DNA of 64,000 nucleotides from Aphrophora alni (Eukaryota; Arthropoda; Insecta; Hemiptera; Aphrophoridae): positions 118,239,362-118,303,361 of the forward strand of contig OY740765.1 of NCBI GenBank assembly GCA_963513935.1. Direction: 5' to 3'. The notes beneath the pieces were generated by a model, which was not told where the DNA came from, ran no database searches, and worked only from the letters and a program-made list of their open reading frames with translations. The stretch's first letter is position 1; every line of letters starts with the position of its first letter. Below are positions 12,447 to 25,200 of the stretch, in pieces. The position numbers and the translations under genes were made by a program.

Positions 12447-13205
12447 ATGGCCAAACATCAATCAATATCTTCGTCTGATGAAAGTGAAGGAGAATGTCTC
12501 AAAAGGAAGCACCAACGTCATGATAGGTTCAAATTAGAAAGAAAGATTAGTATTGATGAGAAAGTAAGGGACAAAATTGATGAAAATGAACTTAAAGTTA
12601 AAAGACATAAACACAAGAGACACAAAGCACATGAATATAGAAATGTTTATCAGAATATTTCTGATCAAAATGCCACTCCTTTAAAACAAATAAAGGAACA
12701 TTCATTGCTTATCGCTTCAAAACATACATTATCTGAAGAAACTGTAACAACACAAGCATCTGGTTGTGGAATAACTTCAAGTGTGCCTACTAATACCAGT
12801 GAAATTGTAACAGAAATAAGTGACCATGTTATAGTAGAAAAAAACCAAGGTTTTTGTGGCCCATCTTTACCTCCTGGTTTTAAAACTACCACTGACAATA
12901 CTTACGGCCCTGTGCTGCCCCCAAAGTTTGCCCCTCAAATTGAAGAAAACCAATCATCTGAATTTGGTCCTGCCCTTCCACCAATGTTTTTACTTGCAGT
13001 TGATGAAATTCACAAAGACATTATCTTTGCCCCTGCACTTCCACCAAAGTTTGTAACTTCATTTGTTGAAACTGAGTTATTAGAGCCTGACGATTTAGTA
13101 GGCCCAGTACCCGAAGGCTTCATAGATTCTAGTGAAAGTGTGAATTATATACAGCACCAGTTAACATCTAGAGCAGATTACTTGAGAACACAATTGGCAA
13201 AAGAG
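12447..13205 (+). CDS. GPALPP1: GPALPP1 coding exon 1
   Basis: 253 codons from the ATG to a GAG|GTAGGC donor, phase 0. It contains the charged N-terminus and all five GPALPP-type motifs. The open frame continues 36 codons past the donor into the intron, but that extension is AT-rich and not conserved-looking. The in-frame ATG at 12399 lies before the acceptor at 12445-12446 and is not the likely start. Confidence 0.92.
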
Positions 13206-16200
13206 GTAGGCAAAAATGTGTTTTATTTTTATAACATAAATTATAATTTAACTATCAACATTAAAATTTTATTTAGTGTAGATGTTTTGAAAAGCTGCAG
13301 AAAAATCAAATGAAAGGTTTTTTTTTTTATATAAACTGATTTTACATTAGCATCATTAAGAAGACATGCCATTAATCATCTAGTGCCAACCTTTACTAGT
13401 GAAATTACGTTCTTTACATTTGCCAAAATATTCCATTCATTATAACATTTTTGAAATCTACGTAAAATATAACGAATATTGATGCCAAACACGGACCTAA
13501 TAACATTGAAAAACAAGCGTGTAGGTTGAAACGATAAACTATCAATACTTTTTTTACATCATGTTTAATAGTTCATGTTCATGTGTAATATATTTAATAT
13601 GGTTAAATAATTTACTAAAATAATTTGAAAATAATAATTTAATAAAATAAATGTTATTAAGGAATACCTTATGTAAAACTATCTTATATCGAAGTAGGCC
13701 AGTTACAGATGATTTAAAAAATATAATTTAAATCCAATATTAATAAGTACAGTAGAACCCCTCTAATCCGTCACCTTCGGGACTGGGGGCATGGTCAGAA
13801 CGCAAAAAAGGTCGGATTGTCCGAAAAAAGCCAATATTTATTACATATTATATAAAGAGACATTTTTACAGTGAAATAAGTGATATATAAACTTTAAAAA
13901 GTCATAAGTCAAAGTTTACAGTAATGTGTTTACGTTTTCCTTCTGACATGTTAAAAAACAAACAACTGTTCATACAATGAGTCTAGCAAGTACTATGACT
14001 AATCAATAGAAACAACACGAGAGATGACACAGCACTGAAGCGGACAAGCGATAACAAACCATAAACAATGGCGCGTGGCAAGCGACGGGCCGTGAGTCAT
14101 CCACAAGTCGGCACAAGCTTGCGAGCTCGAGTACTGTCGGATTAACCGGAGCGACGGACCAACCAAGGGTGGATTAGAGGGGTTCTTCTGTATTCATAAT
14201 AATGATAAGTAGTAGAGTAAACAAATTTAGCCGCAATTGTATGAATTAGCCTAATTATACAAGTATAACTTATTATTAAAAATATTAATGTAATTATATA
14301 TACAAAGTATATGTAATTATTAGCCTACATAAAATTCAACATATTAAATAATACTAAATTATATAACTTATAGTTAATACGAAGATGTCAACTGTGTATT
14401 CATTCAGAGGCAGGTTATATTAAGAAGCTTACTATTTTCTTTGGTAAATATTAAGCTGCCCAACATGTAGATTTTTTCATATCATGGAAAAAAAGATTTA
14501 CCTCATATTTTAAGTTTTCTTTTGTTTTTTTATTGGAATGCAATTTCAAAATAGAGGACTAATTTGTGTTATCTGGTTATAATGGTACAATGATGTCACC
14601 AGGAGAGCCCACCTGCTTGATGTGGTTACAAAAGTGTGGAGTGTGTTATTAAACATAATTTATGATAGAAATCTAATTGTAATTGAATATGTAGATATAT
14701 TTATTCCTAAACATAATTTAAAGAATAATATTTATTTAAAAATATAAAAAACACTCCTATCAATATTTTTTGTACATAGATTTAAAAAATATTAGAATGA
14801 AATGATATTTTGGCAGAAATTCATTTCACAAATATGGGTAGCCACTAGGTAACTAATGAACTGAACAGCCACCCTGAATCTGACTGGTGGAGATTATTAT
14901 GGGTGGTCGACTTAGGTAGCCAGAGGTCCTAACGGAATATAAATATATCGCTATAAATAGAGGATACTCACCATCTATCGTATACATGTTTACAAAAAAC
15001 AAACAAGAAATGAAAAGTAGAAATCCACAAGGGAAAAGTGACAAAAAATATATTGTTTTACAGTATAAGTAAGATTTAGCACACATTATTGATCATTCTT
15101 TTAAGAAAAATAGCTACACTGCTGCGTTTAACACCAGGAACAATTTGCAAAATATCATACATAAAAATAAAATACAAAGTGATAAATTTGAGATCACAGA
15201 AATATTGTGTCCAGTGAAATATAGAACAGACCGGCAGATCCTTTAAAAAGAGGTTTAAAGAACAAATTCCGTCAGCCAAATAAGCTCTACACCCACAGAA
15301 AATTGAATCGAAATTTAACGAACACCTTATTATTAATAACCACAACTAGCCCACTTAGTAATTGATAGTTTCTTAAACATTTTACATCACTACAAAAAAG
15401 AACAAAAAAAAACAAATTAACACATTAAAAAATTCGAAATATATAAAATGTTCAAAGAAAATTCAATATACTACTTGATGAAATATATATATATGATGAT
15501 GATATATGTATATATCCAACGCGTATTAAGTTGTTTTCTAAAAGTTAAAACAAAAAAGTTAATACTTTTTCATCATTACTGTTCTGTTCAAAAGATAGAT
15601 TTTGCTGCTTCCGTGTATATATTATTCAATTTAAGTTGGATAGTGCGTCTGTAGCTTATACATTCAATAAACTATAGTTGTTGCTTCATCCGTCAACGTT
15701 GGCAAGTCGTCCCAACCATTCCCATTGTTTACGAGATATATGACCATGAATGCGACTAATGCGACCAATTAATACAAGAATACCCGAAGATCTTCGAAAA
15801 TAAAACTTGGGTAAAAATTAGAGTATATATTCAAAATCAGTATACAAAAATTGGGAGCACTGTGTTTTTAATAAAAATCGTTTTACAAATTTGACGTAAA
15901 TAATCAAACTTTAGTAAAATTAGTTATTTACATATATATTATATCAGTAAACAAAATATATTTATCAATGTCAGTAGTAAGGAGTTGCCATTCCCACCGG
16001 GGGAATTCCCTGTCACCATCAACCCCTACGTCATTTTGACGTCATGACAGTGACGTCATTACCACACGTCATATAGTGACGTCACTAATGTGACGCCACC
16101 AAGTCTATGTCATCGGGTGACGTCATCCTGGGAAACCCCGCTCGTACTGGCATACGTTTTTAGTTACATCACACAAGTTCTTGAATTGTGTATGTTATAA

Positions 16201-19200
16201 TTATGTCACTTCTACTCATTTGTAAATCTCTACATCATGTAGTGACGTGCTATTCTATTGTCGTCACAAATTTCGTATGTTACAATGATGTCACTCCTAC
16301 TTAATTTTAAACTGATATACATGTATGGTGACATTTATTATGTTTTTACGTATCTGTGGCGTCACCAGTGACGTGCTATTCTATTGACGACACGAATTAC
16401 GTATGTTACAATGATGTCACTTCTACTCATTTGTAAATCTCTACATCATGTAGTGACGTGCTATTATATTGACGTCACGAATTATGTATGTTACAATGAT
16501 GTATGACAACGTTTATTATGTTTTTTGCATATCTGTGGCAACACCAGTAACGTGCTATTCTATTGACGACACGAATTACGCATGTTAGTTTATTATTATG
16601 TATTTTGCGTATCTGTGGCGACGTTAGTGCCAATGAAATGGTGTTTTTAGTGGGGTTACTTCATTATAGTATCGTAATCCTGTGAATTCTAATAGTAGTG
16701 ACTAGATATGGTAGCGAATAAATATATATCTATTGCATTATGAACAACTAGTAACATTTACTGTTCTATAATGGCATCATCACCTGTTAGTTTATTTCAA
16801 TTGTGTTTGGTAAAAGTTTGCGGTCAAGTTAAACGATTTAAAGATATTGATAAATTGGAACTACCAGTGACTGTTCAAAAATATTTAAAAACAATTTACA
16901 AGAAAGCATGGATGAATTTAAAGTGTGATACACAGGATTATTTATATAAAGTATAGACTTGAATAATGTTTCGCATACAGACTTTGTCATGTTAATGAAT
17001 CATCCTCCAGAGAAACCTAAATTTAAATTTGGATACGATAGAAATTATATAATAATACAAGGTTTTTTGTATGGAAATCAGTCTTATTTTTTGTGTCGTG
17101 AATGTATTCGCGGATTTGTTCTTTTCAAAGACAATTTCGATATAAGAAAAGCATGTGTTGTATTTTTTTATGATTTCGTATATAGTGATGACTTGTTAGT
17201 TGACATTATATGGAAAGATATAAATTGGTGTGATAAATGTATCATATCACCATTATTTAAAATTTTCAATCAAAGATTTTAATCACATACGAGAAAACAT
17301 AATTGATTTAGTGCATCTTGCCGGCACAAGTGTTTATATTATTAATTTCATACCAGACAGGTTTTATTATTATTGATGATTGTAATTCATTAAATTTGTA
17401 ACAGCTTACATCTCGATTATAACCTTGTCCCGTCATTGAAAGTTAATTAAGAACTTGTAATTCGCATAAACATTGCATCAGATATCTTGACTCTTATAAC
17501 CTTGTAAAAATTTCCAAAGAAGGTTTGCTAATGATCCAACCTTGACTAGTCATTCAAAGTTAATTAAGAACTTGTAATTTGCATACACATTGCATCAGAT
17601 TTTTGTCATCGTAATTAAGGCGTATTTCTTGACACCGACCTCCGAGTATTTTTTCCATTAATTATCTTGACTTTAAGTGCTGTGCGCAAAAAATAAAAAG
17701 TTGTTTTCTAAGCTATTGTGCGTTCAAGGTTTTCTCCTCTATTCAAACCTTGTGTGTGGGCGTTTTTTATGTTCGAAGGCCAAGACAAGTATATAACTAG
17801 ATTGAATTTTTCTTTATACTTCATCTGTCTAACAGTTCTGCAACAGTTCACTGATTGCAACTTTACCTCTGCCACACCATCAGTTCACTACAACTATACA
17901 AGTCGCAATCACCATCACTATTTCTGCTGCTTTCTGTTTACTGTTTTTTTCTTCAACTACCACTAATAGGTGAGTTAATATTTTAATTTAAAAATAAAAC
18001 TTTTTTTGTAATGTAAACATGTTAACAAAAATTAATGCATTACTTGTTCGCCCAAATTTTTTTAATTTTTGTGAGAATACAAAATCACATATGTAATTCT
18101 AGTAAATTTTTTTAGTATTTGTTGACTTAACAATTATGTTTGGTCTTTCAGTCATGAATCAACAACCAATTTTAGGATTTCGTAAATTAACAGCTAATGC
18201 ATTTACACCTGAAAAAGGAACGGCTAATACTGCTGGATTTGATCTCAGAAGCGCTTACGATTATATAGTTCCTAAGTTAAATAGAAAATTAATTAAAACC
18301 GATTTAGCAATTAGTTTACCCAAAAATTGTTATGGAAGAATAGCTCCCAGATCGGGGTTAGCATTAAATTATTTTATTGATGTAGGTGCTGGTGTGATCG
18401 ATAAAGATTATACAGGCAATATACAAATAATTTTATTTAACCATTCATGTGAAGATTTTGTTGTTAAAAAAGGAGATAAATTAGCTCAGCTAATTTGTGA
18501 AGTAATATTATATCCTAAATTAGAAGAATTTTTTTGTGAATTACCTGTTCCTGAAAGAGATGATTTGGGGTTTGGTTCGACTGATAAAAAATAGGTTTTT
18601 TAAATTTTTTCAGTAATGTCATCCCAACAACCATCTGGAGAAATTGTTTACGTTGCCTGTACAATTGACTGTCCTCCAACGAGGAATATAATTCAAAATT
18701 TGAAGACACCATCTAACAGTCGATATGAAGATAATAGGATGAAAATTAATGTAGTAAATTTGTTGGAACAATTAATATTAATAGGAATGACAACACTATG
18801 AAAATGGGAAGTTGTTGTGAATGATTTAAAAATTAACCCTGATGTATGCAGTAATGCAGAATTGTGCAATATTTTTTTTATAATTAGAGCTTTATTTATA
18901 GAATTATCCAATGGGATTTTATTTCAAATAGAATCTCAACATAAAATATTTGCGATTAATGACAAAGAAATGAACTTTGAAGAAATTTGTCAAATTTCAT
19001 CTACACCTTTAAAGAGGAAAAGTATCAAAGATAAACTTTTTTCTCTTGAAGCTGTGCAAAATTTTATAAATATTATTAGAGCCATTTTAAGTAGAAATTT
19101 TGACACTAAAAAAGATGAAGAAAAAAATCTAGAAAACGCAAATTATCTAAAAAAAATAAAAAACGCCATTCAATGTCTTCGTCCAGTTCTGTTTCATCAT

Positions 19201-22200
19201 CATCGTCATTATCAGAATCAAATTCAGATGATGATGATTGTGATGACGATAATGATAAATTTGAAAAAAATGTTTAAAAAATGTAATAAAAAATTAAAAC
19301 GTTCCAGTAAATTACCAATAATAGTCAAACAGGTTGTGCAGTATGTAAAAAATGGTAAGAGGAGTAAAATTACAACTCCTGGTGAACAGGGTTCGCATTT
19401 AATTAAAATAGAAGTAACTCAAGTAACCGATTGTAAAGATATTAAAAATTGTTCAGAAAAACAGTACTGGACGAAAGTTTCGAAAAAAAGCATATATTCT
19501 TGCCAAGAAATCAAGCGACCCTTTATTAAAAAGAATTAACGATCTATTAGTAGATGTAGGTTCAAAGCTGCAAAGTTTTGAGTATGCAGCTATTGATGTT
19601 GTAAACAGAAAAATTTAGTCGTTATAATTAAGTTAATTTCTTTGTCAAAATTAGATATTTTAGTTATTATTTATGTTAAAATTGTATACTTTTTATATAA
19701 ATAAAAAAAAATTATTAGAGTGTACTTTTCTATTTTTTATTTTTTCCTTTTTTTTTTTTTTTTAAATGAATCATTTTGTACAAGTTAAATACGCCTTTAG
19801 AGGAAAGCTAAAAACTTTTTTTTAGTCAATATTTTAGGGGTAGCAGATACTTGTACGTTTTTAGAAAATAGTAAAGTTAAAATGAAAAATCTTATTAGTT
19901 AAATCTTAAATGAGTATGCTATTTTAAAATTTAATATTGTGGTTGAAACATTGTATGTAAAACCTTTGACAAGAGAAAGACAGTTGCGTTATTTTAAAAC
20001 AAAAAGTGTATCAGTATAATTAGATTCAAATTTGAATTCAATTTTAGGAAAATTAAGTAGAAAAATATGCAACGAAGAAACTGAATATGAAGGGAAGGGG
20101 TCTGGCTAGACTTTAGAGCGAATTGATGGTATTATATTGCGTTTTAGTAGATATAATCCATTGAGTGCAAGTTCGTTCATTCCAATTTTGTTACAAGGCA
20201 ATAACATTCCGTGTTTTTTTTTGTTCCATTTTTATTTTTGATATAATAAAAGTCTAGATTTATAATTGGTAATCTAGACGATTGTTTTACAAATTTCATA
20301 TTAAATCTTTTGCATTTATCCATGAGTCTTTGGATTTATCAAATCCCAACCACCGCACTAACATATTGTTACCTTTTTTATGTAGCACGTTTTCTATTAA
20401 ATACACATCACCAACCTTGGTTTTACTCAATTCTTCTTGATAAAACCCACCTTTAATTATAGTACCTGTCATCTTTTAAAATATATGTTACTGGAACTGT
20501 TGATTGAATTCTCCACACTGTGTACACTTCATTACTCCAATTTGGTAAATAACCTTTAGTGAACGGTTTCTTATATCTACTTATTTTAACTTTATTCCCC
20601 TCTTGAAATCGTGGCGCCACTGTAACTTTTAGATTTCTCCTTTTAACAATTCTTTTTAATACTAAACTTTCATTGTTTTTGTTAACCTCATTTGGTTTCA
20701 TACCTATTGTTCTATGTACAGTATTATTATATTCATCAACTATAAGTGGGAGTAAATGTAACCATTTATAATTTCCCTGTTCGCTAAAGCTTTGCCACAT
20801 TTTACCCTTTAATGTTCTGTTCAATCTTTCAACTATGGAAGCTTTTTTATCAGAAAAAGTAGAATAATGATTTACATTATATTTCTTTGACAACGATGGA
20901 ATTTTCGTATTATAAAAGTCAGTACCTTCATCAGTTTGCAAATTTTTCATAGGATACTTATCTAAAATAGGTTTCAATGATTTTTCAATTTCAATTGCAT
21001 TTTTAGATTTTATTGGTACAGCTAAAGTATATTTAGTAAAACAATTTATTAAAAGTAATATATACTTTAAACCTTTATTGACTTTAGAAAATGGTATCAT
21101 TTCCACAAGGTCAGCCTGATAAAGATCATTTAAACCTTTAAGTTCTACATATCGACTTGGAAAATTCCTTTGAACTTGTTTATGTAACTCTTTAGCAATT
21201 TCACTTCTTATATTCATGTTTCCAGTACACCAGACAATAGTAAAATGATTTACACATAAATTAATTTTTAAAAAATATATTCATTTTACATAAATTATAA
21301 TTAAAAAATATTTATTTACAAATTTACAAGAATACAATCGGGTGATGCCTTTTTATGTTCCAAGTTTGGCTCGTCATCATGCTGCCAATCTCCGAGTGTA
21401 ACTCCACATTCGATGCAGGTGACGTCATCATAAGAACCGGTATAGTAAAATCCAGTTTGCACCATTTTATCTATTGATGGATAAAGTTTAGGCCATGTAG
21501 CAAAAGTCTCTTTCATCATTTTCTCAGTATTCATAACAGCAGATTTACAATGTACATATTCATTGGTATATTTTTACTCTGAACACAATCTGGATTTAAT
21601 ACACTATGCAGAAAATTTAAATGTTTAAGCGATAACTTTTTTCATCAGAATGCCAACCACAACCATAACACTTAAGATTGTCCAACAACTTTGATCGATA
21701 AAACCCTGATTCAGCTAAATTTTCTTTGGTACAATTGAATATATTACATCACATGTTAACACTTGTACCACTCTCACTTGATGACGACATTATAACTGAC
21801 GAAATAGTATTTAATTACAATCAGTTTTATACAGTCATTTCAAAAAAAGAAGAAGATTATGATAACCTTGTGGAAATTTCCAATGGAGACTTGTTAACCT
21901 TGCCTCGCCATTAGAGAACTTGATTAGTTAATCAAATATTTTGCATACAGTAAATACAGTCTTTCTTTTTCATCTCAAATGGAATATTAGACAAATTAAA
22001 AAAATTATGATCGGAACATTGTAAACAGTTTAATACGTCTATATCTTTCTTTAATTGTAAGGGTAATTTGTTGAAAATATTTTCAACGTTCTCAAAATGA
22101 TTTATAATAAATTCTTTTGGCAAATATTTGATTAATTCTTCTTGCATACCTTTGTATCCTTTAGTTATACACTCTTTAATTGCTAAATTCACAGCTTCAA

Positions 22201-25200
22201 TTCGGTCTTCAACTAATTTTTCCAATTTCCACCACTGAAGTAAAACATTGGCATTGATATATGCACAATTTTTTGAATTATGTTCAAACATACACGGCTT
22301 CAGTAAATTATTTCAAAATTGTTTTTTTAAACATCTAAGTTAGGACAATTTAAATCATCTAAATTTCATATCGATACATTAAAGTCTGATAAAAGAGTTG
22401 ACAAATATTTTTGTTTTTCACTACCTTTAACATAAACAGTACCACTTATTGATATGTTACGAAACAAATCTTTTAAATCACAATAGGGTTTGACACCTGA
22501 ATCCCACCTTAGGCCATGATATTGTGTTTCCAACCATATCACTTGCTTTTGTAAACTGATTAGTATTTGACTAAAACCATAAGGCGGTTGAAAAAGCTGC
22601 AATTCGTAGACATCATCATTAGTAGATAAAATTGCTAATTCTTTAACAATAAACTCATTATTTGGATTCTTAAAGCCCTGGAAATCAACTACGAACTCCA
22701 TTATGATACTGATAACTATATATCACTGCTCTTACCTTTTATACTATCTGTACAAGAATGATTCCTCCCCAATTCATTCAACGCCGATTGTATACAATTC
22801 TCAAAAAGATCACATAAACAGGTGTCTGGTCCTTCTATACATAATGGATCTGACCAATCACACATAGTATAATGTCCAGTTTTGGGTACAAAATTTGAAA
22901 GTCCATAATTAGTTATATAAGTTTGTGCCTTATCTATATAGAAATGTGCGCGTGTTTTTCCACATGAACAAAGATTCGGATGAATAAGTATTCCGTTGAG
23001 TTTTTCTTGTGCTGACAACATCTTAACTTTAGTCCAAAGGAAACTAAAAAATTATCTCAGAACTCCCCTCTTAAATATCTTTTCTTCAAAATATAATCAA
23101 AACAGGCGTTTTTGTCAGCAAGTTGTTTTAATTCAATTATGGCTTCACGTATGTCATTATTATAAAATTCTTTGCGATTGAAAATTTTAAATAGTGGTGA
23201 TATGACACATATATCACACCAACTTTCACATTTCCATATAATATCAACTATCAAGTCATCCCTATTTACAAAATCATAAGTAAAGATATAACCTGCTTTT
23301 TTATAACAACATTGTCTTTGAAAAGAACAAGTTCACTTATACATTCGCGACACAAAAAATAAGAACGATTTTCATAAAAAAACTTTTGAATTAATATGTA
23401 ATTACTATCATATCCAAATTTAGGTTTCTCCGGAGAATGATTCATTAACATCACAAAATCCAAATGCGAAACATTATTAAAGTCTATAAACTCATATATA
23501 TATATATATATTCTTGTGTATCACACTTTAAATTCATCCATGTTTTCTTACAAATTGTTTTTAAATATTTTTGAATAGTTGCTGGTAGTTCCAACGTATC
23601 TATATCTTGAAATCGTTTCACTTGACCGCAAACTTTTTCCGAACACAATTGAAATAAACTCATTGGCGACAATGTCGTTATAGAACACTAATTGTTAGTC
23701 GTTCACCAACTATTTATAGCAAAAAATAACGCAATACTATTGGTTGAAAAAGGATTTTTTTCTATTGGATGAAATAGTCACTATGACTAACATTGCTCTG
23801 TAACTGTTTATCTAATGTTGATACAAGATATTTTAATTGCTGCAATACACTAGTATAAGCTGAAGGTTTTTTTAAACATTCAATTCCAAAAATTGATAAA
23901 TTATTCGTTTCTACCTTAACTAATGAATTTAAAAACTCATCATATTCTAAGACTGTTATTTAAAAAAAAATATAGTAATCCATTTGTATATCTAAATATT
24001 GATTCCATACTGGAAGGTAAAGTGTTAAATGTTTTATATATAAGCCCATAACTCTTTCCAGTAAAACTACATTCATCTAATTCCATAAAATAGACATCGT
24101 TGAAAAATAGAAAAGTACGCCCCGAATAAGAATTAACTACACCATGAATTTTCATATTTGATCTGGCGCCTAGAACGCTAATATGTTTTGGATAGACAAC
24201 TTCAAGTTTTAAAGAGGGAAATACAAGCATATATATGTAGCTCTTAATAAAAAGTACAATTTGTCCCGACGGTCTTTGGTAAAAAAAATCAATTTTTTCA
24301 TAATCTGATGGAAGAAACAGTAATCAGTCTGCTATAAGTTGTGGTTTACTATAATGTTTATCTTCTAAATTTACTATCCAAAACCATTTTTCGTGAAATA
24401 TATATAGTTGTTGATTAGTTATTAAAAATGTTTTCAAATTATTCAAATCGCATAAATCTGGTTCTACCAAAGATATTGTTGTCTCTGTTGTAGTATATGA
24501 AGACGGTGTAGTTGAACTGAAATAAGTGGATGTTGTTGATCCATATAAACTTTGTACGGCTAATATATCATCCTTTCCTAGATCGATTTTATCATAGTTA
24601 TAATATGGAAACATTATAGACGTCACATCATTTGAATGTAATATACCCAACGTATGTCCAATTTCATGAATTAAAACACCTAATAAACTAGTTGTATCTG
24701 GGAGACATTTAGTAATATTCATTTCTAAACACCAAGATTCATCAGAATCAACATGTATTTCAACTGTTGAATAATCATATTTAGGAAAATATGCGTGGGC
24801 AACCTTATTACCTTTACCATCGAAACTATTGGAACAAGTATCGGATAGTTTTTGAAATTTGTGCATTCTTCTTTTATTAGAAATTAAAATGTCTTGATCG
24901 TATTTATCATATGAAAAAATAAATCTGTATGCCGTGCCCAAGTATTAAAAGCCTCCTTAGTTATATTTATAATAGTTTTATTAGCATAAAAATAATACCA
25001 TTTTAAATATTTCTTATTCCATTTCCTCGTATATGTTGAAAAACCAAACACATCATCCTGTAAACCACACCTCGGCGTTTTCATTAATTCAAAAGTCTCA
25101 TTGGTAATTTCTCCATTAGCAGTTAAGTTATAGAATTCTTGAAAGAGAAGTAAAGCATCCGTTAGTGTTGTTGAATCAACGTTAGAAATGGAATTGTTTA

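Noticed and set aside
12665..13056. ORFs in other frames within GPALPP1 exon 1
   Set aside because: Shadow frames; the GPALPP motifs fix the true frame.
18136..18153. Upstream in-frame ATG as dUTPase start
   Set aside because: It lies before a strong splice acceptor (GGTCTTTCAG at 18151); the ATG at 18154 fits the family start better.
21726..21914. Plus-strand 62-codon acidic ORF
   Set aside because: It overlaps the decayed BIR on the opposite strand and an internal repeat; no homologue recognised, opposite to the gene block.
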